From: CAWEWH01 sp963812775
Lineage (GTDB): Bacteria; Pseudomonadota; Alphaproteobacteria; Rhizobiales; Beijerinckiaceae
DNA: 64,000 bases
Direction of reading: 5' to 3'
NCBI GenBank assembly: GCA_963812775.1
Contig: CAWEWH010000009.1
Location: 682,001-746,000, forward strand
Each line of letters opens with the position of its first letter. Position 1 is the first letter of the stretch. The notes beneath the pieces were generated by a model. It was not told where the DNA came from. It saw only the letters and a list, made by a program, of their open reading frames with translations, and did not search any database. Below, piece by piece: positions 48,775 to 58,261 of this stretch. The translations under genes and the position numbers were made by a program.

Positions 48775-49140
48775 GTTCGTCCCAAGAGCACATGCATCGA
48801 CAACGACGGTTCGGAAAGCTAGTTCACGCCACGATCGGCGGATGGCTCAAAACGCACATCCCAGGTTTCAGAAGGACCGCGCTCACAGCGGAGCGAGGCC
48901 CCGCGGCTGAGCTTGCGTCGGGAGCGGCGAGAGATCATCGTCTCGGTTGACGCGCGATGGGGAAACTGAGTGCCCTTCGGGGACCGCGGCTGGACGCACG
49001 ACGCTCTGCTCCGGCATCCGCTTTCAAGTCGCTACGAGAGGCAAATAAGGTTCGTTCCTTGCCACCGCTTGCATCGGCTCTCGGGCAGCAGCAATCTCAT
49101 CCCGGTTGCGCAGGGAGCCATAGCAAGGGAACAGCGTTCG
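48775..49140. other. Intergenic region without a recognisable gene
   Basis: This 366-base stretch separates the divergent SGNH hydrolase and the small alpha-beta-barrel protein genes. Open frames in it have no ribosome site and no recognisable content. It presumably holds both promoters. Confidence 0.5.
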
Positions 49141-49488
49141 ATGCCAATCCAGTCACGGTATGTGTTCATCGCCAGCATGGATGTCGATCCTGACAAAGAT
49201 GCGCTCTTCAACGAGGTCTACGACACCGAGCACGTGCCGAACCTCCTGAAGGTCCCGGGCGTGCATGCCGTCGCGCGCCTTGAGGGAGAGCCCTTCGCGG
49301 TCAGCATCGGCGGCGAGGAAAAGCGCGTCGCGCACGACGGGCCGCGCTATAGCGCCGTCTACGAGATCGACGGTCCGGAGGTGCTGGTGAGCCGCGAATG
49401 GGCGAAGGCTGTCGAAGCGGGGCGTTGGGCTTCCGAGGTCCGGCCATTCACCCGCAATCGGCGGCACGCGCTCTACCGGCTGCGCTAG
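49141..49488 (+). CDS. Small alpha-beta barrel-like protein (DUF4286/EthD-like)
   Basis: This 115-aa protein starts MPIQSRYVFIASMDVDPDKD after AAGGGAA. EVYDTEHVPNLLKVPGVHAV is typical of dimeric ferredoxin-like proteins of the EthD/Dabb/DUF4286 kind, whose HVP..L..PG motif lines a cavity. Further parts are YSAVYEIDGPEVLVSREWAK and RPFTRNRRHALYRLR. Such proteins often assist in breakdown of aromatic or ether compounds. Function here is not known. The next gene begins 23 bases after it. Confidence 0.75.
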   Translation: MPIQSRYVFIASMDVDPDKDALFNEVYDTEHVPNLLKVPGVHAVARLEGEPFAVSIGGEEKRVAHDGPRYSAVYEIDGPEVLVSREWAKAVEAGRWASEVRPFTRNRRHALYRLR

Positions 49489-49511
49489 CGCCATCGACGC
49501 GAGGTTACGCC

Positions 49512-49772
49512 ATGGTGTCTCGATATGTGGTCGCCTTCCTCCTCGCCTTCGGGGCTTCGCTGCCGGCCAGTGGTCAAGGAAAGCCGGAGCGCTTCGATGA
49601 AGAGGCGACGCTGGTCAAGAGCTGCACCTTCGAGCGGCCGTCGCTCCGCCTGACGCTGCAGATCTACCGCCATCGCGGCCAGCTCTGGTATGCAGAAGGT
49701 CCCAATGCGGTGAGCCCGATCGATGCGACGTCAGACAACGTCTGCGTCCGGCTGGCGCCGAAGTTCCTTTGA
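49512..49772 (+). CDS. Small exported hypothetical protein
   Basis: The 86-aa product has a signal peptide (MVSRYVVAFLLAFGASLPAS) and a mature part with two Cys residues (KSCTFERPSL and DNVCVRL), likely forming one disulfide. No family is recognised. It follows the small alpha-beta protein closely on the same strand. Confidence 0.6.
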   Translation: MVSRYVVAFLLAFGASLPASGQGKPERFDEEATLVKSCTFERPSLRLTLQIYRHRGQLWYAEGPNAVSPIDATSDNVCVRLAPKFL

Positions 49773-49847
49773 AACGACTGCGGCCTTCACACATCCGGCG
49801 AGCCGAGCCAGCGGCAGACCGCAGCCGGGGCTGATAAGCTCAGTGCC

Positions 49848-50936
49848 ATGAGCCAACCCAAACGCATCGTCATCTGCGGCGGCGGCGCGATTGGTGCAGC
49901 CATCGCCTACTTCCTCAGCCGACGTGGTGCCCACCCGATCGTCATCGAGCGTCACGCGGTTGCCGGTGCGGCCTCCGGCAAGTCAGGCGGCTTCCTGGCG
50001 CTGGACTGGTGCCGCGGCAGCCCGCTGGACCGGCTGGCGCGGCGCAGCTTTCAGCTTCACGCCGAGCTTGCCGCCGAGCTCGGCAACCCCTGGCACTACC
50101 AGCCGCTCGAGACCTATGGCGGCTACGCCGACACGAGCAGCATCGGACGCGGGCGTGGCGAGCGCCCGTGGCTGTCCGACGCGGTCACGATCACCGATCG
50201 GCTCGGCTCACCGCAGACGACGGCCGTGGTCGAGCCGCACGCCTTCACGACAGGCTTGATGCGCGGCGCTGAGATGCATGGCGCCGAGCTGCGGCACGGC
50301 ACGGTCGCCGGGCTGGTCCTGCGTCCCGGCGGCGCTGTCGGCGGCGTCAGGCTCGACGGCGGCGAGATCGTGGCCGGCGAGGCCGTCGTCATCGCCATGG
50401 GGCCATGGTCGATCCTGGCGGCGCGCTGGCTGCCGCTGCCGCCTGTGTTCGGCCTGAAGGGCCACAGCCTCGTGTTCGAGACCGGCGAGACGGTTCCCCC
50501 GGAGGCGCTGTTCCTCGAGTACCGGGAGGCCGGCGGCGAGATCCTCACCCCGGAGCTTTTTTCGCGCCCCGACGGCACAACGTGGGTGTGCGCGATCTCG
50601 TCGGCGGGACCCGTGCCCATCGATCCCGCCGACGTCGCTCCCGACGAGGGGGCGCATGCGCGCCTGGAGGCCATGTGCCGAAACATCTCGCCGGCCATCG
50701 CTGCCACGCCGATTGTGGCGCGGCAGGCGTGCTTTCGCCCGGTCACCGAGGACGGCTTGCCGCTCATCGGCAACGTGCCCGGGGTCGAGGGCGCCTACGT
50801 GGCGACGGGCCATAGCGTCTGGGGCATGCTCAATGCGCCGGGAACCGGAGAGGCCATGGCCGAACTGATCCTGGATGGCGGAACAGCCCACCTCGACCTC
50901 ACGCCATTCGCGCCGGGACGCTTTGGGACGCGGTAG
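49848..50936 (+). CDS. FAD-dependent oxidoreductase, DAO family
   Basis: This 362-aa flavoprotein has the FAD motif VICGGGAIGAAIAYFLSRRG with IVIERH closing the fold. It has GKSGGFLALDWCRGSPLDRL, and near the C-terminus RQACFRPVTEDGLPLIGNVP and ATGHSVWGMLNAPGTGEAM, as in glycine/sarcosine oxidase-type enzymes. It would oxidise an amine or amino acid, passing electrons to oxygen or another acceptor. It is intact. The previous gene ends 75 bases upstream. Confidence 0.88.
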   Translation: MSQPKRIVICGGGAIGAAIAYFLSRRGAHPIVIERHAVAGAASGKSGGFLALDWCRGSPLDRLARRSFQLHAELAAELGNPWHYQPLETYGGYADTSSIGRGRGERPWLSDAVTITDRLGSPQTTAVVEPHAFTTGLMRGAEMHGAELRHGTVAGLVLRPGGAVGGVRLDGGEIVAGEAVVIAMGPWSILAARWLPLPPVFGLKGHSLVFETGETVPPEALFLEYREAGGEILTPELFSRPDGTTWVCAISSAGPVPIDPADVAPDEGAHARLEAMCRNISPAIAATPIVARQACFRPVTEDGLPLIGNVPGVEGAYVATGHSVWGMLNAPGTGEAMAELILDGGTAHLDLTPFAPGRFGTR

Positions 50937-51080
50937 CTTGCGCGGGCGCGATCAGGAAGCTGAATGGCGATGGTCCATGTTTGGTGGAAGGATCGGTTAA
51001 GAATTGTGCCTCATCGTTCGCATTGCGGCGACCATACCCAAACGTGCCATCGCCAGTAGCTGAAGGCTGACCATTTCCGC

Positions 51081-52504
51081 ATGCCTGTTCCCGCCGGCTT
51101 CCAGGTGCGGCTCGACATCTATGGGATCGACGGCAATGTGATTGCCGCGCGCCAAGAGGCGTGGGAACTGTTTGAGCGCCACTTCGACGAGATCTGGGAG
51201 GATCACCGCCAGCAAGTGATCCGAACCGTGCCCGCTTATGCCGAGCGGATGCGCAGCCTGCCCCCAGGATATGCAAAGAGCCTGAAGTCTTATGTCCGCA
51301 AATTGTTTTGCGAGCCCTTTGACGAGCGGTGGGTCGAAGCCTCTGAAGCAAGGGTGAAGATAGAGCTTCAGGGCGGCCAAGACATGCGTTCTCAGCCGCC
51401 ACATCCCACAGCTTGCTCGCGCGCTTCATGACCATTGTCGGCCAGCGCTACCGGTTCTCCGGACCAAAGACGGCACGCATCATTCAGACCGCCGCGCGCG
51501 TGTTGATGCTTGACATGGCTAACGGCGTTGCTCTGCACAACGAATATCAGGTCAACACAAGCAAGGCTCGCGGCGAGGAGCTCGAGGGGGCCATCGAAGA
51601 GTTCGAGACATCCGCGAGCCGTGTCCGCACCACGATCGCCACCGCGGCTTCGTCACTCAATACGACAGCCGGGGAATTGGAACATCTGTCAAAGGACGCA
51701 GCCGATCAGGCGCGCACGGCCGTCGCGTCGTTGGAAGCGGCAGCCGACGATGTCGTGTCAACGGCGTCGGCAACGGACCAGCTTTCCGTCACCTGCAGCG
51801 CGATGTTTGAGCACGCGACCCGCGGTGCGCACATCGCGCGGGAGGCCGTTCACGACGCCGAACGCACCAATAAATCGGTCGCTTACTTGTCAGAGACCGT
51901 CGAGACGATCGGTTCCGTCGTGGGCCTGATCTCCGACATTGCGGCCCAGACCAACCTGCTCGCTCTCAATGCGACGATCGAGGCGGCACGTGCGGGCGAA
52001 GCCGGCAGGGGCTTCTCTGTGGTCGCCTCGGAGGTGAAATCGCTCGCCAACCAAACCTCCAAGGCCACCGAGGAGATTGCAGCGCGCATCAACACCATTC
52101 GCGAAGAAACACGACGTTCAGTCGCGGACATACTCGGGATCGTCAAGACCATTACCTCGGTCGCATCTCTGGCCGAGACGGTGGCCCACGCCATCGAAGA
52201 ACAGCGTACCGCCACAGCCTCCATTGCCCAGATCGCCAGTCGCGCCCGCCAGCACACGAGCACCATTGCGTCGGCGGTCGGATCCGTTGGAGAACTTATC
52301 CAAAAGGCCGCAGAGAGCGCCACGGTCGTTCTCGGTTACTCAGGCGAGCTGGCGGAACGTACCGCAGATCTCGATGGCGCGGTCAGCACTCTTCTGCAGA
52401 ACGCGGCGGCTCAGGGTACCGTCGAAAGTCTTGCCGACCTCTCGAAGACTGACGCGCTCGACAAGGGACTGGAGTTGCCGCCAAGAGCAAGCAAGCGGGC
52501 ATGA
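51081..52504 (+). CDS. Methyl-accepting chemotaxis-type sensor with globin-like N-terminus (frameshifted)
   Basis: The N-terminal part (MPVPAGFQVRLDIYGIDGNV, EAWELFERHFDEIWEDHRQQ, LKSYVRKLFCEPFDERWVEA) resembles a protoglobin/globin-coupled sensor. Two shifts near 51370 and 51410 join it, via a segment reading RHIPQL that may carry the haem His, to LARFMTIVGQRYRFSGPKTA. The C-terminal half is a signalling coiled coil with the conserved hairpin DIAAQTNLLALNATIEAARA and GRGFSVVASEVKSLANQTSK. No transmembrane segments are seen, so it is a soluble receptor. Such proteins sense oxygen and feed CheA. Confidence 0.75.
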
Positions 52505-52625
52505 AGCTTGGCGCGGCGCACCGGCTGGTGCTCGCGATACCGGGCACCGGCCTCGATCGCTCTCGTCGAGAACCTTGATGGCTTCCTCGTCGGTCGTGCC
52601 TCCCCTCTTTCATTCGAGACCTCTC

Positions 52626-53513
52626 TCACAGATGCCGGTCGATGTCCTCGCGCCGCGGCAGGCTCGGCTGGGCGCCGGCCGTCAGGCAGGCGAGGCTGCC
52701 GGCGACGCACGCACGCCGTAGTGCCGCCTCGACAGTCTGACCGCGGTCGAGAGCCCCGGCAAAGACGCCCACGAAGGCGTCGCCGGCCGCCGTCGTGTCG
52801 ACGGGCACGATGCCGAGCGCCTGGCTCCTCCAGGCTTGCCCGCCATGAGAGGCGATCCCCCCCGCCTCGCCAAGCGTGACGACGATCAGCTTCTCGAGAT
52901 GCGCCGAGAGCGCCTCGGCCGTGCCCTGCGCGGCGTCAAGCCCCGCCGCCTGCGCGAGGTCGACGGCTTCATGCTCATTCACGACGATCACGTCGATGCT
53001 GTCGAGCTCGGCCATGGCGAGCCCCGTCGCCGGTGCAGCATTGAGCAAGGTCCGCGACCCGCTCCGGCGAGCGCGCGCCGCAAGGATCCGGTTCTGCGCG
53101 ACATCGACCTCCCGCTGCAGCACCAGCATCGTGCCCGGTCCGAGAAGCGCGTCCTCGACGCGATCGGCCGTCAGCGCCGCGTTGGCTCCCGACCCGACCA
53201 CGATCTGGTTGCGTCCTGAGGGATCGACGGCGATCGCCGCGCATCCCGTGGGACCGGCGATCCGCGTCACCCGGGCGGGATCGACGCCGTTGGCGCGGAG
53301 GCTGTCGCGTGCCGCCGCCCCGAAGGCGTCCGTCCCGACGGCGCCCACGAACGTCACGGCGTTTCCGTCCCGCGCCGCCGCCACCGCCTGATTGGCGCCC
53401 TTGCCGCCGATGGAAAATGCGTAGCCGGGGCTGACGACCGTCTCTCCCGGCTTGGGCAAAGCCAGGACGCCGAACGAGAGATCGACGTTGATCGAACCGA
53501 AGACGACGATCAT
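52626..53513 (-). CDS. rbsK: Ribokinase (PfkB family)
   Basis: This 295-aa sugar kinase starts MIVVFGSINVDLSFGVLALP. It has the first PfkB signature SIGGKGANQAVAAARDGNA and the second, VPVDTTAAGDAFVGVFAGAL, with the catalytic Asp in AAGD. INQIV and NEHEA lie between, as in RbsK. It phosphorylates ribose or a similar sugar at the 5 position in the cytoplasm. An earlier in-frame ATG at 53588 is rejected because the family starts at MIVVFG. No ribose transporter is next to it. Confidence 0.85.
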   Translation of the reverse strand: MIVVFGSINVDLSFGVLALPKPGETVVSPGYAFSIGGKGANQAVAAARDGNAVTFVGAVGTDAFGAAARDSLRANGVDPARVTRIAGPTGCAAIAVDPSGRNQIVVGSGANAALTADRVEDALLGPGTMLVLQREVDVAQNRILAARARRSGSRTLLNAAPATGLAMAELDSIDVIVVNEHEAVDLAQAAGLDAAQGTAEALSAHLEKLIVVTLGEAGGIASHGGQAWRSQALGIVPVDTTAAGDAFVGVFAGALDRGQTVEAALRRACVAGSLACLTAGAQPSLPRREDIDRHL

Positions 53514-53709
53514 GGGCACCTCGATGGGGCGCGTGACGTTCCTACCGCTCGGAGTCCCGACCGTCATCGCCCATGCGAGAGGTTTCAATCGAAGCAGCTG
53601 CTACTCGAATGTCTGAGAGATTACGCAGTAGAAAAAGTATTCCGACCAGGCTGCCGGGCCGGTTGGTATTGATTGGACAAGGAAGGAAGGTCACGACGAT
53701 GCGCAGGCC

Positions 53710-53753
53710 TGGCGCTCCCTAGGGGACTCGAACCCCTGTTTTCGCCGTGAGAG
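53710..53753 (-). other. Attachment-site remnant: 3' part of tRNA-Glu(CUC)
   Basis: Read on the minus strand, the 44 bases run from the anticodon loop CTCTCAC to the 3' CCA. They include the T arm AGGGGTTCGAGTCCCCT and the acceptor AGGGAGC-G-CCA, as in bacterial tRNA-Glu. The 5' half of the tRNA (D arm and 5' anticodon stem) is missing. This matches the duplicated att core left by integrases that use a tRNA-Glu gene. Confidence 0.85.
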
Positions 53754-53901
53754 AGCTAACAATAGCGCACCGATCTGTCCATGGACGTCCACCGACGTCC
53801 AGACAAGCTGTTGATATTGCGCGAATTTCTGTTGGCGCCGTCCACGCGGGGCGCGTAGCATCCAGGTGCGACTTACCACGTTTATTGGGCATGAGTTGGA
53901 C

Positions 53902-55191
53902 ATGGCACGAACGCTTCGCGATGCTCTTCTCGAAACCCGCACAGCCCGTCTGAGGCTGAACCCTCGCGGCAAGCCGTATTGGCGCGGGCTCGAGACCGGT
54001 CTCCACCTCGGCTACCGGCGTTTGCGCCAGGGCAGCGGAACCTGGGTGGCGCGCCGGTTCGTCGGCGCGGGCCGTTATTCAGAGCGCCAATTGGGCGTCG
54101 CGGACGACTTCCAGAACGCCGACGAGACCACCGTCTTGAGCTATCGCAGCGCCCAAGGCGCCGCGCGCTCCTGGTGGATCGCGGAGCATCAACGGTCGCT
54201 TGGCTTGGCGGCAGGCCGCAAAGGACCCTACTCGGTTGCGATGGCCATCGAACATTATGTTCGCGACTACCTGCGACGGGGTGGCCGGGACTTCACCAAT
54301 CTGCGCTCCATCGCCCAAAGGCACATACTCCCGGCCTTGGGACCGATCGAGGTCAACAAGCTCACGACCGAGCGTCTGCGTGTCTGGCATCATGCGATCG
54401 CCACGTCCGCCCCCATGACCCGGCGAGGTCTTGCCGACATCGAAGATCACGCCCCCAGGGAGATCAGTACTGAAGCGCTGCGCCGTCGACGCTCCCGCGC
54501 GAACCGCATTTTGACGGTGCTGAAGGCCGCTCTCAACCACGGATTTGCGGAGGGGAGGATCACCTCAGACGAAGCCTGGCGTCGTGTCGCCCCCTTCCGC
54601 GGGGTGGACGCCGCAAGCGTCCGCTACCTGAGCGCATCCGAATGTCAGCGCCTCATCAATTGCAGCGATCCCGAGTTCAAGCCGCTTGTTCGCGCAGCCA
54701 TTCTGACCGGTGCCAGATACGGCGAGCTCGTCCAGCTCACCGTTGGCGATGTCGATCTGCTCGCGGGCACCGTTCACATACGCCAGGGCAAGAGCGGGAA
54801 ACCCCGCCACGTTCCACTGACCGAGGAAAGCCTGGAACATTTCGAGCCACTCGTACTCGGACGCCCGCAAGCTGCGCCGGTATTCTTGCGAGCCAGTGGC
54901 CGCAGGTGGAAAAAATCAGAGCAGGCGCGTCCCCTGCTCGCAGCGTGCAAGCGCTCGCGTATTGATCCGCCAATCACTTTCCATGGCCTTCGCGACACCT
55001 TCGCCAGCGTGCTCGCCATGAACGGTGCGCCCATGGCGGTCATCGCAAAGCTCCTTGGTCATGCCGACACGCGCATCACCGAGAAGCATTATGCCCACCT
55101 CGCGCCCGGCTACGTCGCAGAGAGCTTGAGGGCCCATTTCCCACGGCTGAGCCCTCCGTCCACTGAACTGAGGATTTTGGCGCTAAGATGA
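53902..55191 (+). CDS. Tyrosine-type site-specific integrase
   Basis: This 429-aa recombinase begins at the ATG at 53902 (an earlier ATG at 53866 is less likely). An N-terminal arm and core-binding region (YVRDYLRRGGRDFTNLRSIA, LKAALNHGFAEGRI) lead into the catalytic domain: Arg in LTGARYGELVQL, Lys in the beta-hairpin RQGKSGKPRHVPL, His-x2-Arg in FHGLRDTF, His in LLGHADTRITEKHYAH, with the catalytic Tyr there. It integrates or excises the element at the tRNA-Glu site just upstream. Its stop overlaps the next gene's ATG (ATGA). Confidence 0.92.
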   Translation: MARTLRDALLETRTARLRLNPRGKPYWRGLETGLHLGYRRLRQGSGTWVARRFVGAGRYSERQLGVADDFQNADETTVLSYRSAQGAARSWWIAEHQRSLGLAAGRKGPYSVAMAIEHYVRDYLRRGGRDFTNLRSIAQRHILPALGPIEVNKLTTERLRVWHHAIATSAPMTRRGLADIEDHAPREISTEALRRRRSRANRILTVLKAALNHGFAEGRITSDEAWRRVAPFRGVDAASVRYLSASECQRLINCSDPEFKPLVRAAILTGARYGELVQLTVGDVDLLAGTVHIRQGKSGKPRHVPLTEESLEHFEPLVLGRPQAAPVFLRASGRRWKKSEQARPLLAACKRSRIDPPITFHGLRDTFASVLAMNGAPMAVIAKLLGHADTRITEKHYAHLAPGYVAESLRAHFPRLSPPSTELRILALR

Positions 55192-56016
55192 AGCCGCTTG
55201 ATTGGCGCGCAGGTGTTACGGCAACACGCGCCAAATTGCGCAAGGAAGCAAAACGATTTGGCGAGGAGGCGAAGGAGCCTGGATTTCTTAGCTCTCGAGA
55301 GTCCGCAGAGGCTCTTAAAAAATACGCAGACCTTTGGGGTTCAACTGCAGCCAATGATGCCATCGCGTCAGGCAGGCAAACGATTGCTGAAGTTGTCACA
55401 ACTGCGGCTGTGCTTGCGTTGATTGAACTCGTATTCGTGCCCCAGGCCCGCAAGCTCGGGAAAAAGGCCGACGCGCTTCTCAAAACAATTCAGCGGAAGA
55501 TCAGTGACCTCAACCGGCTGACGCCAAAAATCAAAGCAGCTCGTCATGACGAGGAGCTTGAGGAAATCGTTGGTGAGTTCCGCCATGTTTTCGATGTGTT
55601 CGCTATTTTTGACGCGCCCTTTGAGCGCACCAATGCCAAGTCGCGGCCCGGTAGCGCCGAGCAAAAGACGACTGGTGCGCCTGATGACTTTCGGCACCTG
55701 GTCCTCCGGCTGAGCGAAGCGTATGCCGCCATCGAGAGGTTCCAGCAGGGGTGGCGGCCGAGACGAGCGGCTCCCACCCACTCGGACCCGTTTACCCGGT
55801 ACCTGATACAGGGGTTCGCGGCCCTATGGAGCGCAAAAACTGGGGGTCCTCCGCCGACAAGTCGAACTGGTGCATTCGCCAATTTCGTCTTTGACATGTG
55901 GAGGCTTCTCGATCTTCCAAGATTTCGAATCCCTCGGCTACCGCCTGGACGCGGAAATCAAGATGATCAAGGCCCCCAAGCGGATGGGTGTTTTGGTGAC
56001 AAAATTTCGACGTTAA
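55188..56016 (+). CDS. Hypothetical protein of the integrated element (one frameshift)
   Basis: The start MKPLDWRAGVTATRAKLRKE overlaps the integrase stop by four bases. It has a charged N-terminal helix, one hydrophobic segment (TTAAVLALIELVFV), a coiled-coil-like stretch (ADALLKTIQRKISDLNRLTP) and a domain with LVLRLSEAYAAIERFQQGW. Near 55905 one frame ends in nonsense while another gives ESLGYRLDAEIKMIKAPKRM and stops at 56016, so I join them. The total is about 276 aa. No family is recognised. Confidence 0.55.
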
Positions 56017-56092
56017 ATCCGGGTGACTTCGCATTGTTGATCGCCGTATCCCCAAGGACGTGGACGAACATTGGCACGTGCGAGGGGAAAAA

Positions 56093-56404
56093 ATGGAGAC
56101 GTCACCTAAAGCCTTTTCGATACGGGAGATCAGCAAGCCCAACTCGCCGTTTTCCCGATCGTCCATTTACGAGGAAATCAAAGACGGGCGGCTAAGGGCG
56201 CGAAAATTCGGCCGCAGAACGGTTGTCTTGGAGCAAGACTACCGCGAGTGGCTCGAAACGCTTCCGGCATTCAAGAAATCCACCCGCCCCGCCCGGAATT
56301 GCCCGGAAACTCCGGGAGCCGTGGCGCAGAACGCTCCCTCCCAACAAGAATTCAAGTCTCAATCGGTTCGCGCGAAGAGGACGACGCGTCGCTCGCGAAT
56401 TTGA
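56093..56404 (+). CDS. Excisionase-like helix-turn-helix protein
   Basis: This 103-aa protein starts METSPKAFSIREISKPNSPF after GAGGGG. It has FSRSSIYEEIKDGRLRARKF and RRTVVLEQDYREWLETLP, a MerR/excisionase-like HTH in which the wing carries RARKFGRRT. Such proteins direct excision or regulate the integrase gene. A basic, Arg-rich tail follows. It sits between the integrase and replication genes, as expected for a recombination directionality factor. Confidence 0.8.
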   Translation: METSPKAFSIREISKPNSPFSRSSIYEEIKDGRLRARKFGRRTVVLEQDYREWLETLPAFKKSTRPARNCPETPGAVAQNAPSQQEFKSQSVRAKRTTRRSRI

Positions 56405-56540
56405 ACACAGTAAGTCGATCCGCAGGCGGAAGAGCCATGACGACGCAGCACTCCTGGCCGACGTTAGAGTGGAACACGCTTGGCCACCTTTGGCGCGCTT
56501 CAATCACCTCATCGTCAACCAGGCAAATGTCGTGGGCATC

Positions 56541-56762
56541 ATGACCGACCGGCCACGCTTCACACTGCATGACCTCGCGCTCTTTGTGGGCGACAAGCGT
56601 CGTGAACTAGAAGGCCGCATCGCCGCGCACACTACCGAAGCGCGCACGCCTCGCCGCTTCGTCGCAGTCATGGAGCATGAGCTGCTCTACTGGGATGAGC
56701 TCGAGGCGCGGCTCCCGGACCTTTGTGCTGACAACGCAATGTTGCCTAGAGCGCTAACGTGA
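56541..56762 (+). CDS. Small hypothetical protein coupled to DnaB
   Basis: The ATG at 56541 opens MTDRPRFTLHDLALFVGDKR, then RFVAVMEHELLYWDELEARL and ends LPRALT, 73 aa, helical and acidic-basic mixed. No family is known to me. Its TGA overlaps the DnaB GTG start (GTGA), which suggests coupling. The start may lie further upstream in the same open frame. Confidence 0.5.
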   Translation: MTDRPRFTLHDLALFVGDKRRELEGRIAAHTTEARTPRRFVAVMEHELLYWDELEARLPDLCADNAMLPRALT

Positions 56763-58261
56763 ACGATCGGCCGATGAACACCATGCCGTTTGAGCAGCCC
56801 CGCCCGGGCGCTGGCGCGGTGCCGGCCTATTATCCCCCACATTCGATCGCGACGGAACAGGCGCTGCTTGGCGCCATCCTGGTCAACGCCGACGCCTATC
56901 CCATCACCGCCGACATCGTCCGACCGGAATACTTCTTCCACGGCGTGCACCGGATCATCTGGGAAACCATGACACGCATCGTCGAGGCCGCCGAGCCGCT
57001 GACAATGATCACGCTCCACAACGCGCTGGGGCCGGTTGCCCCGACCATGGAGACCGAGCGCGGCATCACGCTCGCCGCCTACCTCGCCCACCTCATGGCC
57101 GAGGCCACCACAGTCATCAACGCGCCGCACTACGCCCGCGGCATCCGCGAGTATTGGGCCCTGCGTCGGATCGACAGCATCGGCCGCAAGGCATCGGAGG
57201 GCGAGGGCTATATCGCCTCGCAGCAGCTCGCCGAGACGCTCGAGGAGCTCGACGGGGTCCGCGCCGCCTTGGTCGACCGGGAGCGCCACACCGCCCTAAT
57301 CGGGCGCGTCGCCGAGGAGCTCGTCTACGACATCGCCGCTACGCTCGCTGGTGATACTGAGCCGGTGCCGCTATCGCGCATAACCAAGCTTGACGACTCC
57401 ATGGGCGGATTCCTGCCCTCGACGCTCACCACCCTCGCCGGGCGCCCCGGCATGGGCAAGACGATCGTCGCCTCGTGCTTCGCCGACAACGTCGCGCAAC
57501 AGAACTTCGGTGTCGTCTACCACTCGACGGAAGTCTCGCGCCGGCAGATCGGCGCCCGTATTATCGCCCGCCGCCTCGAGGGCTGGCACATCGACCTGCC
57601 CTTTAGCGCCATTCTGAAGATGCGCGGCCTCTCCGAGCGCGACCTCGATCACATCAAGCAGGTCCGAAGCGACCTTGAAACCCTGCCCCTGCGCATCGAG
57701 GACGCCGGAGGCGTCACCATCGGCGACATCCAGGCCACGACCGAGCGGCGCATGAACGCATTTGTCCGCAACGGCCTGAAGCCCGGCCTCGTCATCATCG
57801 ACCACGCCCATCAGCTCAAGGCGCATCGCTTCAGGGAGAACCGGGTGGGCGAGATGACCGACATCACGCAGGGCGCACTTGCGCTCGCGAAGAACATCGG
57901 TTGCCACGTTCTCCTGTGCGCGCAGCTCAACCGCCAAGTCGAGAGCCGTGATGATAAGAGGCCAAACATGTCGGATCTGCGCGCGTCCGGCTCCTTCGAG
58001 GAGGACAGCGATAACATCATCCTGCTCTACCGGGCCGCTGCCTACTTGAAGGCCTCATCGGCCTATCGGCTTGCTCAGCCCGACGAGCTGGCTCGTTTCG
58101 AGGCCGTGAAGAACGACATCGAGCTCATCATCGCGAAGCATCGGGCCGGCGAGTCCAACGAGACCGTGCTGGCCTACGTCGATCTCGCCCACAATGTGAT
58201 CGCGAACCGTGGAGGCAGCCTCGAAGCTCAGGAGGGCAGCCAGGAGGCGACGTTGCCATGA
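56759..58261 (+). CDS. dnaB: Replicative DNA helicase, DnaB-like (element-encoded)
   Basis: This 500-aa helicase has the N-terminal DnaB domain (HSIATEQALLGAILVNADAY, EYFFHGVHRIIWETM) and a RecA-like C-terminal domain with Walker A GRPGMGKT, FGVVYHSTEVSRRQIGARI, a Walker B strand LVIIDHAHQLK, and SGSFEEDSDNIILLYR. It is a DnaB-family enzyme that would unwind DNA at the element's replication fork; the host will carry its own dnaB elsewhere. The GTG at 56759 is used, with an ATG at 56774 as alternative. Its stop overlaps the next gene's ATG (ATGA). Confidence 0.9.
   Translation: MNDRPMNTMPFEQPRPGAGAVPAYYPPHSIATEQALLGAILVNADAYPITADIVRPEYFFHGVHRIIWETMTRIVEAAEPLTMITLHNALGPVAPTMETERGITLAAYLAHLMAEATTVINAPHYARGIREYWALRRIDSIGRKASEGEGYIASQQLAETLEELDGVRAALVDRERHTALIGRVAEELVYDIAATLAGDTEPVPLSRITKLDDSMGGFLPSTLTTLAGRPGMGKTIVASCFADNVAQQNFGVVYHSTEVSRRQIGARIIARRLEGWHIDLPFSAILKMRGLSERDLDHIKQVRSDLETLPLRIEDAGGVTIGDIQATTERRMNAFVRNGLKPGLVIIDHAHQLKAHRFRENRVGEMTDITQGALALAKNIGCHVLLCAQLNRQVESRDDKRPNMSDLRASGSFEEDSDNIILLYRAAAYLKASSAYRLAQPDELARFEAVKNDIELIIAKHRAGESNETVLAYVDLAHNVIANRGGSLEAQEGSQEATLP

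Noticed and set aside
48970..49140. An N-terminal extension of the small alpha-beta protein back to 48970
   Set aside because: The extension is Arg- and Pro-rich without family similarity, and a good ribosome site precedes the ATG at 49141.
53710..53785. A complete tRNA gene at the element boundary
   Set aside because: Only the 3' half from the anticodon loop to CCA matches tRNA-Glu; the D arm and the 5' acceptor strand are absent.
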